From the NCBI GenBank assembly GCA_002368155.1, contig AP018180.1, positions 434,001-498,000 on the forward strand: DNA of 64,000 nucleotides, given 5' to 3'. The translations under genes and the position numbers were made by a program. Positions within the stretch are counted from its first letter, which is position 1, and each line of letters begins with the position of its first letter. The notes below the pieces were generated by a model, which worked only from the letters and a program-made list of their open reading frames with translations, searched no databases and was not told the DNA's origin. Origin of the DNA: Nostoc carneum NIES-2107. Lineage in GTDB: Bacteria > Cyanobacteriota > Cyanobacteriia > Cyanobacteriales > Nostocaceae. Of the stretch, positions 7,586 through 16,985 are shown one piece after another.

Positions 7586-8164
7586 TCATTTGTTTAGTAA
7601 ACGCAAAATAATTTGGCGTTTTTGACGTAACAGCAATCCCTCCTCTTCAAACTGCTGTAAAAGTCTGGTTACTGTAACTCTAGTTGTATTTAATACCTCT
7701 GCCATTTCTTGATGAGTGGCATTTAGGTCTATTAGTGTACCTTCTTCTACCTCACGACCAAATTTTGTACTTAACCACACCAAAAATTGCCATAACCGCA
7801 GATACATCGGTTTACAATGCACTATACTTAGCAGTTCTTCTGCCTGTTGAATGTGAGAAAGTAATGCCTCAACGTCTTGATACCAGAGATGAGGTGGCAC
7901 AATACTTACTTCTACACTAGTCAAACATTCAATTTGGTAAGGCTTCACTTTAGACAATGGAGAGCCGATTAAATCACCAGACCCCCAATAACCTAAAGTA
8001 ATAAATGTTCCTTCTTCACTCCAGGTTAAGGTACGAACTGCACCATGTTCGATTCGCCACAATATATCGTTGCGTGGTGGTATCATTTCGCGCTTTGTAA
8101 ATAAGCGATGAGGTATTTGTTCTTTGAGAACAGAGTTATACGACAAGTTGGCGGAAGACATCAT
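7586..8164 (-). CDS. Crp/Fnr family transcriptional regulator
   Basis: The 192-residue protein has an N-terminal cyclic-nucleotide-type beta-roll (about 20-105, with LGYWGSGDLIGSPL), a long dimer helix, and a C-terminal Crp-type helix-turn-helix (about 148-180, ATHQEMAEVLNTTRVTVTRLLQQFEEEGLL). The canonical cAMP phosphate-binding Arg-Ser/Thr pocket is not evident, so the signal is unknown; it is not NtcA by its sequence. It is a little shorter than CRP. Upstream (8165-8800) is non-coding, so it has its own promoter. Confidence 0.88.
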   Translation of the reverse strand: MMSSANLSYNSVLKEQIPHRLFTKREMIPPRNDILWRIEHGAVRTLTWSEEGTFITLGYWGSGDLIGSPLSKVKPYQIECLTSVEVSIVPPHLWYQDVEALLSHIQQAEELLSIVHCKPMYLRLWQFLVWLSTKFGREVEEGTLIDLNATHQEMAEVLNTTRVTVTRLLQQFEEEGLLLRQKRQIILRLLNK

Positions 8165-8530
8165 AAGTACATCTTGGTAGAAAAAAGTGTGTAGTTGCTT
8201 GAGTACTGATCGGAATTATCTCAGATGCAAGAATTGACTTAGATTAAATTAATACTTGCAATTACAGCAGCAAAGGCAGATTTATCACAGATATCATCTA
8301 TGTGTAAATATAGGGATAGTGGGGATAACCATAGTTAATGTCTAGTTACCCATGACACTCAAGTAAATCAATACCTATGCCTTTCTTACGAGATGGGGCG
8401 AAATTGATAAAAATTATTTACAAGATAGTATGCACATTATGAAAATATTTGCAATAGTAGCTTATACTCCAATACAGTTCAGTAAGCTCATTAGGGATTG
8501 ATTTATCACTTATTCAAGAAGCCAAGTCAA

Positions 8531-8590
8531 TTGGGGGATTCTCCCCCAAACCCCCGATTGGGTGACGGTTGCGTCCCCCAAACCCCCTCC
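8531..8590. repeat. G-tract/C-tract repeat with hairpin
   Basis: Perfect hairpin TTGGGGGA / TCCCCCAA (8531-8549), then two further CCCCCAAACCCCC-like tracts. The motif looks like a dispersed cyanobacterial repeat; there is no open frame. Confidence 0.5.
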
Positions 8591-8720
8591 AAAATTATTG
8601 TTCTGTTTTTTTGTGGAGTAACTAGTTTTTTGGTTTTGTTATCAATATAATTTTCTGAAATGTATTTGGTTATACTCTTCTATATCAATCTGTATTTATA
8701 CAAGTATATTAATCAGTATA

Positions 8721-8751
8721 AAAAAACACTCAATGTAAATTTACATGAGTG
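8721..8751 (-). terminator. Minus-strand Rho-independent terminator
   Basis: CACTCA(A)TGTAAA / TTTACATGAGTG (8727-8751) forms a 12-bp stem with one bulge. On the minus strand it is followed by TTTTTT (8726-8721). It would end transcripts coming from the RHH-TOBE gene 325 bp upstream. Confidence 0.65.
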
Positions 8752-8814
8752 TGGTAATTAAAAATGGGTAATAGTGAAGAGGAAACAGAAAATTCCCTGA
8801 TTAAAAGTTAGTCT

Positions 8815-9060
8815 CCTTGTCCCCTCTGCTCACGCCAGTTGCTACAACGGGGAGGCAGCCGCGTGGGCGGTGAGTGCAGCCACACGTGCGGCTATGCCGC
8901 CGAGTGGACTGCCGAACCCGAAGGGGTTTCCCGACTTGAGCGGACTGCCGTGGGAACCTCCCTTCGGGTTCGCCAGTCGCCTGTGGAGGGAAACCCTCCC
9001 GCAGCGCTGGTCTCACCGCAACGCACTGGCTCCCCTGCTTCTTCATCCGCAGTTTCTAGT
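8815..9060. repeat. GC-rich interspersed repeat block
   Basis: About 245 bp of markedly GC-rich sequence within AT-rich surroundings, full of short inverted segments (for example CGAACCCGAAGG near 8915 against CCTTCGGGTTCG near 8961, and ACGTGCGGC against GCAGCCACA). Open frames across it on both strands are low-complexity and repeat-derived. It lies between the RHH-TOBE stop codon and that gene's likely terminator, as if inserted in the 3' untranslated region. Confidence 0.65.
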
Positions 9061-9075
9061 GGCCAAGTTAGCTAA

Positions 9076-9513
9076 TTATTCTCTAGCAATCACAATATCG
9101 TTGGACTTAATTACTGCGTAGGCTTCTGTTCCCTCAGTTAAATCTAATTCCTCTGCTGAGACTCTGGTAATCATAGAAGTTAACTCTACTTTATGAACAA
9201 TCTCTAGGGTTACTTCTGTATTAACTGCTCCAGTAACCACCTTTGTGACAACGCCTTTGAGAATATTACGTGAGCTAACTTTTAAAGGTTTCTTTGAACT
9301 ACTAATTTCTATCCCAGGTGTATAAGCATTTGGTATAACATCCTGCTGAGTTGGTGACGCTACCGCTGGTGAAGAGTATTTATTCAGCCCACGTACCAAC
9401 TCTCTTAAAATTTCTGTCTTGGTACGTTGAGACTGATTACAAAACTCTTCCAGTATTTTGCGTTCTTCTTCTGAGGTTTGAAATGTTACCCATCCTTGTT
9501 CTTTTCTAGGCAT
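9076..9513 (-). CDS. Ribbon-helix-helix / TOBE (Mop) fusion protein
   Basis: The 145-residue protein joins two domains. Residues 9-45 (VTFQTSEEERKILEEFC, then TKTEILRELVRGL) fit a ribbon-helix-helix DNA-binding fold. Residues 76-145 (LKVSSRNILKGVVTKVVTGA, then LTSMITRVSAEELDLTEG and AYAVIKSNDIVIA) are a TOBE/Mop domain, the ~70-residue unit that binds molybdate or tungstate in ModE and molbindins. A Ser/Pro-rich linker joins them. The layout suggests an oxyanion-sensing repressor built on a fold different from ModE. Two 17-bp palindromes lie upstream (9519-9535, 9735-9751), fitting autoregulation. No molybdate transporter genes are adjacent. Confidence 0.85.
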   Translation of the reverse strand: MPRKEQGWVTFQTSEEERKILEEFCNQSQRTKTEILRELVRGLNKYSSPAVASPTQQDVIPNAYTPGIEISSSKKPLKVSSRNILKGVVTKVVTGAVNTEVTLEIVHKVELTSMITRVSAEELDLTEGTEAYAVIKSNDIVIARE

Positions 9514-9518
9514 ATTTT

Positions 9519-9535
9519 TACCAATTTAGTTGGTA
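9519..9535. promoter_or_regulatory. Palindrome 1, likely operator of the RHH-TOBE gene
   Basis: TACCAATTTAGTTGGTA: 6-bp arms around TTTAG, ending 6 bp from the ATG at 9513. It has the same centre and nearly the same arms as the site at 9735-9751. A single half-site TACCAA also occurs at 9561-9566. Position over the leader fits autorepression. Confidence 0.6.
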
Positions 9536-9734
9536 GCTACTTTTGATCATGCTACGATCCTACCAAGGGAAATCCTCTGAAACAGAACACCCTAGAATAA
9601 GTTGAGCCGTATAAAAATAAAATAAACTAAAGTCAATGTTTGTTGTGACTTGTGTTCGTTAGCCAGGTTGCATGGAGGTATTTAATAATTGGGAAAGTGC
9701 GATCGCAGCTATTTAGCACAAAAGTTAAAAATTA

Positions 9735-9751
9735 TACTAATTTAGTTAGTA
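9735..9751. promoter_or_regulatory. Palindrome 2, matching upstream site
   Basis: TACTAATTTAGTTAGTA; one base per arm differs from palindrome 1, and the changes are compensatory, so symmetry is kept. Flanking bases extend the pair to 11 bp per arm (9730-9740 and 9746-9756). It lies about 220 bp upstream of the RHH-TOBE start. Confidence 0.55.
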
Positions 9752-9888
9752 TAATTTCTGAGTTTATCTATGTGATTAATTAAATAGATGGAAATCAGCA
9801 AAAGTAATTTCTGAGATTGCCAAAAAATATTTAGAAAGATTAATTAAACAAAACCCGATCATCAATCAAATAAAATTGGATAACTTGC

Positions 9889-9914
9889 CAGTTGTGAGTT
9901 ATTTACCACAACTG
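9889..9914. terminator. Possible terminator of the chemosensory operon
   Basis: Stem CAGTTGTG / CACAACTG (9889-9896 with 9907-9914), 47 bp beyond the CheA stop on the minus strand. No strong T-run follows, so this is tentative. Confidence 0.35.
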
Positions 9915-9960
9915 ACAGGGAGAAACTGACAGTAACCATTAATCATGGCAAATTATAAAT

Positions 9961-12900
9961 TTAATTGTTTGATGTGCCATTACCATTGGTGGAATAAATT
10001 ATTTGGTGTAACGTGCGGAGCAATTCTTGTTCGTTATAAGGTTTAGAGAAATAGGCTCTGGCACCTAACTGCATTGCTAGTTGGCGATGTTTATCGCTAC
10101 TCCGAGAGGTCAACATGGCAATGGGAATATTTTTCATATCATCGTTAGATTTAATCCGACCTAAAAACCCATAACCATCAAGACGAGGCATTTCAATATC
10201 GCAAATTACTGCTTGAACTTGTAAGCCACTCTGAAGTTTATCTAAAGCATCTTGTCCATCTTTTGCTTGTTCTACTTGATATCCACCTTTTTCTAGAGTC
10301 AAGGCTAAAAAGCGGCGAACATTAATCGAATCATCAACAATCAAAATCGTGCTTTTTTGATTCACAACAGATGATATTGCTGGTTTGTCTTCACCAGATA
10401 TCAAAAAGGCAGTTTTTAATCGAGCTGATGGTAATTGATTATTTTTCGAGCTGCGTTGATTGGTAACGACTTTATACAGTAGTTCGTTAGCATTGACTAG
10501 CGCTACTACCCGACCATCGCCCAGAATCGTACAGTTACTAAAACCGTCTGGTAAAGGAATATTACCCTCAACTTGGCGAATCGCAACTTCTTGTTCACCC
10601 CAACAACGGTCTAGTTGTACAGCCATTGGCTGATTACCGCTTTTCACAATTAATACACAACTAGCATTAATTGCTGGGGGAGTTTCTAAATCGGGACTAT
10701 TATAACGGGGGCCATTAAATTCTAAGTGTCTACTCAGGCGAATTAAAGGCAGCATAGTACCTTGCCAGTTGATTACTTCGCTACCTGCGATCGCAAATAC
10801 TTGTTCGTTTTGCAGTAAGAAGATTTCTGAGACTACATCTGTAGGGAATGCTAACAGCATTCGGTTGCTTTCCACTAACAGCACTCGTGCGACTGAAAGT
10901 GTAAATGGTACAGATAGGGTAAAGGTAGTTCCTACTCCGAGTTCGGTATCAACTTTGATATCGCCTCGGACTTGTTTGAGTTTGTTACGTACCACATCCA
11001 TACCCACACCACGACCGGAAAGTGCGGTCACATGGTCGGAGGTGGTAAACCCTGGCTCAAAAATTAGTGATAACAGTTCTTCATCGCTAGCACTAGCTAA
11101 TAGTGAAGCATCTAAGCCCATCGCTAAGGCGCGGGCGCGAATTTTTTCTAGAGAAATACCCCGACCATCATCACGGATAGTAATAATTGTGCGGTCTCTA
11201 CGGTGGGTGGCTTTAATTTCGATTAAGCCTTGCTCTAATTTACCGATGCTGCTGCGGGTAGCTGGATCTTCAATACCATGATCGAAGGCATTTCTTAACA
11301 GGTGCATTAAAGGCTCATTCAAAGCTTCTAAAATGCTGCGTTCAATTAAGGTATTACCACCTTCAATTTTTAACTGCACATTTTTGCCATATTCCACATT
11401 CAAGTCGCGGATAGCGCGCGGAAAACGCTCGACTAAATCTGATAGCGGGCGCATTCTTACTTGGGTCAGTTTTGTTTGTAACTGCTTGGATGTTTTGTTC
11501 AGCTTCCGCGCAATTTGATCGGTGTCATCAACGCTTAGCTGCACATCAGTGGTAACTTCTTGTACCTGAACAATGGTTTCCATAACCTCCTGCGATAGCA
11601 GGTTTAATTCGTTATAGCGATCCATTTCGAGGACATCAAAGTTAGTCTCAATGCCATCAGCTTGATGATTTTCATCAGCAAGCGATCGCATTCCCGATCC
11701 GTTAAAAGTTTGAGTGGAAATTCTGTCGTAGGCGGCGCGTAATTCCTGGTTTTCTCGCTCTAGCCCTTGCACACGCTGGCTGAGATTGCGGACGAGTTTT
11801 CGCAGCCTTTCCAATTGCAAATTCAGCCCATTGCGCTGAATAATTAATTCCCCGAACAAATCATTAATTTGCTCAAGTTGTTTACTGGGAACTCGAACTG
11901 TATTTTCCTGAATTTCCCGGTCTTTACCGATAGCAACTGACTCGCCTTTGCGCTCAAGAAATCTGTAATCTGTGGTGGGAATTTCTCTCGCAGTGACTAA
12001 GCTTGGCTCAGCAACCTCAACTGTATCTGGGGAATCGTTAGCAAACTCAATATCTAAAGTTTCAAATCTAGCAGCAACGATCGCATCATCTTCATCGGGC
12101 CAGGCTTCCTCAGTTTCTTCTGATTCCACATAATCCGGTGAGAAAAATTCTGGTTCTAAGAAGTGCGCTGCGGCTGGATCTGTAGCGAAGAATTCCGCAA
12201 TTGCAGCTTGTTTGGATGGCTGCGTATTTGCCGAATGAAGGGCAGGAGCAGAGGTTAAATCACCCAGCTTGATTTCTGTTGGCAACTGATCGAGTTGATT
12301 TGTTAGCACTAAAGCTTGCGATCGCCGCCATGCTTGTAATGCTAATCTGGTAATTTCTTCTACTTGATCTGGGCTAGCAGCTTCTAAGTGGTGCGTGACT
12401 GACTCGCAAAGCTGGGTAAAAGCTGGCAACTGGAGCATTTCGCCCAAGCCTGCTAGTTCCGCTGCCATAATTGCCACTTCTTCTTGTAAACAAGGCTGTT
12501 GTTCGTCTGCTACTACAGCTTCTAAACGCTGTAAACAGCCTTCTACTTCTGTTTCAAAGAGTAAGGGTATAATGTCCTGCCCATCTTCGGGCGAAAGCAT
12601 ACTTGTAGCGTCTTCTGGCACTGGATCGCCCAAACGCTCGTGCAATTCATCAAATACTGGATAACAGAAGGTTTGTAACCATTGCTCTTCAATCACATTG
12701 CCTTCGGAGAGCAATTCTACGATTTGCCGTAACCAGTCCACCCCAGATAACAGTAAACTTTGTAGCTGGGTGTCAATTTCTAAGGAATTTTTGCGCGTTT
12801 TTAACACCTTGAAGGAATCTTCTAAACGATGGGCTAAATCGCTCAGCGTGCGAAATCCCATCATTCCCGCCCCACCTTTGATGGAATGAGCGGCTCGGAG

Positions 12901-13035
12901 TGCCCCGTTAATCTTTTCTAAATCGATGCGATTACTAGTGTCGATTTCCAACAATACCGCTTCTAAGGTATTGAGGTAATCAGTGGCTTCTTCCAGAAAC
13001 TGCATCTGGATTTCCAGTTCTTTGTCCTGTGACAT
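9961..13035 (-). CDS. CheA-type hybrid histidine kinase (Hmp/Pil system)
   Basis: This 1024-residue kinase is the output hub of the five-gene chemosensory operon. The Hpt domain carries phosphorylatable His50 in AAHSIKGGAGMMG. An acidic linker (about 260-360) replaces the usual P2 domain; the dimerisation coil (about 380-520) is followed by the HATPase domain with NEPLMHLLRNAFDHG and DDGRGI, a CheW-like domain (about 720-860), and a C-terminal receiver with VICDIEMPRLDG. This CheA-CheW-REC layout is typical of PilL/HmpE-type kinases that steer type IV pilus motility and hormogonium development in filamentous cyanobacteria. It is last in its operon, 107 bp after the MCP gene. Confidence 0.92.
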   Translation of the reverse strand: MSQDKELEIQMQFLEEATDYLNTLEAVLLEIDTSNRIDLEKINGALRAAHSIKGGAGMMGFRTLSDLAHRLEDSFKVLKTRKNSLEIDTQLQSLLLSGVDWLRQIVELLSEGNVIEEQWLQTFCYPVFDELHERLGDPVPEDATSMLSPEDGQDIIPLLFETEVEGCLQRLEAVVADEQQPCLQEEVAIMAAELAGLGEMLQLPAFTQLCESVTHHLEAASPDQVEEITRLALQAWRRSQALVLTNQLDQLPTEIKLGDLTSAPALHSANTQPSKQAAIAEFFATDPAAAHFLEPEFFSPDYVESEETEEAWPDEDDAIVAARFETLDIEFANDSPDTVEVAEPSLVTAREIPTTDYRFLERKGESVAIGKDREIQENTVRVPSKQLEQINDLFGELIIQRNGLNLQLERLRKLVRNLSQRVQGLERENQELRAAYDRISTQTFNGSGMRSLADENHQADGIETNFDVLEMDRYNELNLLSQEVMETIVQVQEVTTDVQLSVDDTDQIARKLNKTSKQLQTKLTQVRMRPLSDLVERFPRAIRDLNVEYGKNVQLKIEGGNTLIERSILEALNEPLMHLLRNAFDHGIEDPATRSSIGKLEQGLIEIKATHRRDRTIITIRDDGRGISLEKIRARALAMGLDASLLASASDEELLSLIFEPGFTTSDHVTALSGRGVGMDVVRNKLKQVRGDIKVDTELGVGTTFTLSVPFTLSVARVLLVESNRMLLAFPTDVVSEIFLLQNEQVFAIAGSEVINWQGTMLPLIRLSRHLEFNGPRYNSPDLETPPAINASCVLIVKSGNQPMAVQLDRCWGEQEVAIRQVEGNIPLPDGFSNCTILGDGRVVALVNANELLYKVVTNQRSSKNNQLPSARLKTAFLISGEDKPAISSVVNQKSTILIVDDSINVRRFLALTLEKGGYQVEQAKDGQDALDKLQSGLQVQAVICDIEMPRLDGYGFLGRIKSNDDMKNIPIAMLTSRSSDKHRQLAMQLGARAYFSKPYNEQELLRTLHQIIYSTNGNGTSNN

Positions 13036-13142
13036 GATTTTGGTTAGTTGTTAAGCTAATGCGCGCCTAGTAGAGCACTTATTTTGATATTGGTCATTTG
13101 TTCAGTTGGGTTTTAGCTCACCAATGACTGATGGTGCCAAAA

Positions 13143-15971
13143 CTAACTGATTTTGAAGGTTTCCACAGTTTCTTGTAACTCTTGGGAAATCTCCACAGTT
13201 TGTTGTAAAGATTGGGAAACTAGTCGGGAAGAATCGCTGGTGCGTTGTGACACAGCCACGATTTCTTTCATCAAGTGACTGACAGTTTGAGATGTTTGTA
13301 CTTGAGATGCAGTCGCTAGGGAAATAGACTGCACTAGCTCGTCAATTTGACGTGATACATCCAAAATCTGCGCCAGGCTGTGTTTTGCATCTTCAACGAT
13401 GCGCGTACCTTCGACTACTTGGGTAGTTCCCACTTCCATCGCCTGTACTACTTCGCTGGTTTCCCGTTGGATATTTTCTACAATTTGTTCAATTTCTTGG
13501 GTGGCTGCAGCACTTCTGACTGCCAGTTCCCCAACTTCTTCAGCAACTACGGCAAAACCTTGGCCTTCTTCTCCTGCACGTGCAGCTTCAATCCCTGCAT
13601 TAATCGCTAGCAAGTTCGTTTGCACCGCGATTTGGTTAATCAAAGACACCACGCGGGAAATTTGTTGAGAAGATTCTCCTAACCGCTTCACTTTCTTGGC
13701 AGTTTCACCCACGGTTTCTCGCAGAGAAAGAATGTTTTGCACTGTCAAATCCATTGCTTGTCCACTCTTAGTTGCAGTGTGGGCCGCATGGTTGGCAATT
13801 GTCGCCGCTTGTTGGGCATTTTCTGCCACAGCTTGGATAGAATAAGTCATTTGGTCAACGGCATCCAAAGTCCGATTGATTTCGGCTGCTTGGTTCATGG
13901 CTTCTTCTGCTAGCTGACGGATAGCGCCTTCATTAGAGCCAATCGCTGTATTTACCTGGGAAGCAGCTTGTTTGACTTGGGTGACAATTTCCCGCAGATT
14001 TTCCACAATCGAGTTGAAAAAGTCGGCAACTGTACCAATTTCGCCGGCTGTGACATCAGCTCGTACTGTTAAATCTCCTCTAGCAGCACCTTCGACGTTA
14101 CTCAGCAATTCTAAAAGTTGCATTTGCAATGCTTCTTTTTGTTGCCGTTCTTCTTTGGTATCTTGTTGGGCAGCAGATTTAGCTTTTTCTAGTTCTTCTA
14201 GGAGTTTGGCTTGTTCTAAGGCATAACCAATTTGAGTTGCTACTTGAGTAAATAACTCAATTTCTGATTGTTGCCAATTGCGGGGGCTTTCGCAATGATG
14301 AGCAATCAACAAACCTCTCAAGTCATCTTGGAGGATGATCGGAGCAATTAAATTGCCTTGGACTGCAAATTTCTCTAAAACTTCGATGTAACAATTTGCT
14401 TCTGGCAAACCTGCCTCTTGATAAATATTGGCGATCGCTCTAACTCTGCCTTCACGATAAAGTTGGACATGGCGTTCCCGAAAACAAGGATCGTCAATCT
14501 GTACTCCCATCATTCTTGGCCACACACCAGTCACAGCTTCTGCCACCACCATGCCATCCCAAGTTTCTGGATTTAACTGATAGACGATGACTCGGTCTGC
14601 TTTCAGTGCTTGCTGGATTTCGTTAACTGCTATGGCATAAATATCTTCAGTTTTGAGGTTTCTGCGAATTTCTAAGGTAATATCTGCAAGTATTTTGGCT
14701 CTTTGTGCTTCGCGCTCTTGCTCTCGCAGTAATACCTGTATTTGTTCTGCCATTTGGTTAATATTGACACCCAATACCCCCAATTCATCTGCTCTTTCCA
14801 CTTCCAGACGGGTGCTGAGTTGACCTTGACCAAGTTTGCCCACGGCTTCGGTAGCGCTCAAAATTGGCTTTGTGGATTGTTTCGCTAACCAAGCAGCGAT
14901 CGCAGCGACAATTAAGGCGGTTAATGCCGTACCAATAGCGATCGTCCACAATAATTCCCTTTGGGGTGCAAATGTAATTTCTGTATTAGTGGCAATAATC
15001 GCATCCCATTTTAAATCCGGTAACCCGGCAATTTTGATTGAGGGTACATAGGTCAATAATTGCTGTTTTTTGCCCAGTTGGTTAACTGTAATAAAAGTAT
15101 CTATTTTATTTTTGCTTTGCCGTTGACTTAACCCAGGAAAATCTGTTTTGGCATCTCTACCTTCTTGATTGTTTTGTGTGGCAAGAAAAACTTTCCCAGA
15201 TTTATCTAGTAAATGATACTCATGCCCAGTATAGGCATAGTTTTTGATGGTTTCCTCTAACATTTTTACGGGTAGACGTGCCCTAACTACGCCAATATTT
15301 TGCCCCGTTGTTGCGTCTTTCACAGGTGCAGCGATATGAACGCTGACCGCACCATTACTTTGTGATTTTTCTGGTTGGCCAATAACAGCTGTATTTTGTT
15401 TCAGTGCGTCTTGAAAGTACTGACGGTTTTGATGATTTTCTAGAGGTTCACCACTAGACTGGACAATCACATTTCCTTGGATATCAAAGAAAGCAATACT
15501 GTCATAAGCTTTATAAGTTTTGACAATTTGGTCTAAGACTGCTTGTTTTTGTTGGGCGCTGATGCTATCTCTGAGTTGGGGGTTGGTCAAAAATGGTAGA
15601 TTTGACAGTATCTGTACATCTCCATATCTCCCCAAGATGTAACGGTTGACTTTGTCTAGTAAGCCAACTGTTTCTGCTTCTTGCGCTTGGGTGATTTGCT
15701 TATAAATCGATTTATTAGCAAAGCTATAGGCGATCGCGCCAATGCCTAAAGTCGGGAGAGTACCGATCGCGATCGCTAACACTGTAGCCTTGGTACCTAA
15801 ACTTAGCCTGTGAAAATAAGTAACTGCCTTATCCCAAGGAGAACTATTTGCAGTTTTATTAGCCAACTTATTTGATTGTTTAACTGTACTATTAGAAAGT
15901 TTTGCCGATGAAATTGGCAAGGAACCATTTTGAGTATTATTGCTCTTAGCTGTGTCAGTTTTATTAAACAT
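13143..15971 (-). CDS. Methyl-accepting chemotaxis protein with GAF domain (PilJ/HmpD-like)
   Basis: The 942-residue receptor has transmembrane helices at about 62-84 and 340-362 bracketing a dCache-like periplasmic domain, a HAMP domain (363-415), a GAF domain (about 430-590), a second HAMP-like segment (about 620-680) and a methyl-accepting signalling domain with the hairpin tip [23 protein letters not shown]. The GAF domain has a DPCF motif (C496) and a second Cys in a CY pair (C527). These positions match the two bilin-linking cysteines of DXCF cyanobacteriochromes, though His after the second Cys is Tyr. It sits between the cheW and cheA genes and should feed both. Confidence 0.92.
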   Translation of the reverse strand: MFNKTDTAKSNNTQNGSLPISSAKLSNSTVKQSNKLANKTANSSPWDKAVTYFHRLSLGTKATVLAIAIGTLPTLGIGAIAYSFANKSIYKQITQAQEAETVGLLDKVNRYILGRYGDVQILSNLPFLTNPQLRDSISAQQKQAVLDQIVKTYKAYDSIAFFDIQGNVIVQSSGEPLENHQNRQYFQDALKQNTAVIGQPEKSQSNGAVSVHIAAPVKDATTGQNIGVVRARLPVKMLEETIKNYAYTGHEYHLLDKSGKVFLATQNNQEGRDAKTDFPGLSQRQSKNKIDTFITVNQLGKKQQLLTYVPSIKIAGLPDLKWDAIIATNTEITFAPQRELLWTIAIGTALTALIVAAIAAWLAKQSTKPILSATEAVGKLGQGQLSTRLEVERADELGVLGVNINQMAEQIQVLLREQEREAQRAKILADITLEIRRNLKTEDIYAIAVNEIQQALKADRVIVYQLNPETWDGMVVAEAVTGVWPRMMGVQIDDPCFRERHVQLYREGRVRAIANIYQEAGLPEANCYIEVLEKFAVQGNLIAPIILQDDLRGLLIAHHCESPRNWQQSEIELFTQVATQIGYALEQAKLLEELEKAKSAAQQDTKEERQQKEALQMQLLELLSNVEGAARGDLTVRADVTAGEIGTVADFFNSIVENLREIVTQVKQAASQVNTAIGSNEGAIRQLAEEAMNQAAEINRTLDAVDQMTYSIQAVAENAQQAATIANHAAHTATKSGQAMDLTVQNILSLRETVGETAKKVKRLGESSQQISRVVSLINQIAVQTNLLAINAGIEAARAGEEGQGFAVVAEEVGELAVRSAAATQEIEQIVENIQRETSEVVQAMEVGTTQVVEGTRIVEDAKHSLAQILDVSRQIDELVQSISLATASQVQTSQTVSHLMKEIVAVSQRTSDSSRLVSQSLQQTVEISQELQETVETFKIS

Positions 15972-16032
15972 AAATTAATTCTCCTGTTGGTGTGAATGAG
16001 AACCCTAAAAATCCCTTTTTTAGTAGTGCACC

Positions 16033-16530
16033 CTAATCACTGCGGAGAATAGAAGAATGGACAATAGCCTGTGCATCTAATACCAGCAGTACCTCTTGTT
16101 CTTGGACAACACATCCACATAAATAAGGTACTAGACTGGATGCTACTTGTCCTACAGGAGAACAAATTTCATCAGCTAAGAACTTAGCTGTACCTTTTAT
16201 TTCTTGCACAATTAAGCCTAAAAGCAGCGATTCTACCCGCACAATGATGACATTGTACTGTCGCAGCCTACTGTCTAAAAATTCTAAATTGAGCATTCTT
16301 GGTAGATCTACCACCCAGATGATGCGACTCCGCCAATTCATTAGCCCTAGTATACAGGCAGGCATATTTGGCATTGAGGTAACAGACTCAACAGGCACAA
16401 TAATCGCTTCTTGCGTGTGCTTCATTGATAAAATAGCAGCCGTCTGTTGATTGAGTTGGAACTTAATGTAGCCATCTCCTAAGTTGTTGGGAATGTCTTT
16501 GACAGGAATAATATTTTTTGCACTATTCAT
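16033..16530 (-). CDS. CheW-like adaptor protein
   Basis: The 165-residue CheW-domain protein (PilI/HmpC type) couples the chemoreceptor to the CheA-type kinase. It shows the CheW beta-barrel pattern: FQLNQQTAAI, VPVESVTSMPNMPACILGLMNWRSRIIWVVDLPRML in pieces, and IVQEIKGTAKF. The gene starts 4 bp after the preceding receiver gene and is followed 61 bp later by the MCP gene, so translation is probably coupled within the operon. Confidence 0.9.
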   Translation of the reverse strand: MNSAKNIIPVKDIPNNLGDGYIKFQLNQQTAAILSMKHTQEAIIVPVESVTSMPNMPACILGLMNWRSRIIWVVDLPRMLNLEFLDSRLRQYNVIIVRVESLLLGLIVQEIKGTAKFLADEICSPVGQVASSLVPYLCGCVVQEQEVLLVLDAQAIVHSSILRSD

Positions 16531-16534
16531 GAAT

Positions 16535-16912
16535 TCAATTTGCTACTGATTTGATAGCACGCAAAAGTTGCTCTCGCGTAAATGGTTTAGTTATATAGGC
16601 ATCAGCGCCTTGCCTCATTGCCCACAATCGGTCAATTTCTTGATTTTTAGAACTACAAATTACAATGGGAACTTTCTCTGTACTCGGATTTTTTTTCAAA
16701 AACCGACACAGTTCAAATCCACTCATCCCAGGCATAACTACATCAGTAACAATCACATCTGGTTGTTGTAATAATGCTTTTTGTAAAGCTTCTTTGGCAC
16801 CAGTAGCTGGTATTACGTTGTAGCCACTTTCTGTGAGATAATAACTCATTAGTTCCAATTCACTGGGCGAATCTTCGACAATCAGAATTGTGCCAATCAA
16901 AGTAAGACTCAC
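16535..16912 (-). CDS. CheY-like response regulator (PilH/HmpB-like)
   Basis: A single receiver domain of 125 residues. The acidic pair is E13-D14 (ILIVEDS), the phosphoacceptor is D57 in VTDVVMPGMSG, Ser/Thr is in VICSSK and Lys in ADAYITKPF. There is no output domain, as in PilH and CheY. The start is GTG at 16912. It lies between the PATAN-receiver gene (73 bp upstream) and cheW (4 bp downstream). Confidence 0.9.
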   Translation of the reverse strand: MSLTLIGTILIVEDSPSELELMSYYLTESGYNVIPATGAKEALQKALLQQPDVIVTDVVMPGMSGFELCRFLKKNPSTEKVPIVICSSKNQEIDRLWAMRQGADAYITKPFTREQLLRAIKSVAN

Positions 16913-16985
16913 TACTAAAATCTCCTAAAAATGTTATTGGTTTTATTAAATCGGATGCTTGTGATATCCATGACCCTTCAGGAAA

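Larger units (their letters stand above)
8165..8800. other. Long AT-rich intergenic region
   Basis: No gene is supported. It contains the Crp-type gene promoter side (from 8165), a G/C-tract repeat at 8531-8590, and at its right end a minus-strand terminator (8721-8751). Confidence 0.6.

Noticed and set aside
8801-9121. Open frames of 78-83 codons on both strands
   Set aside because: They lie in the GC-rich repeat, overlap each other and show no family resemblance.
10769-11281. 170-codon plus-strand frame inside the cheA gene
   Set aside because: Antisense to conserved kinase motifs; no family match.
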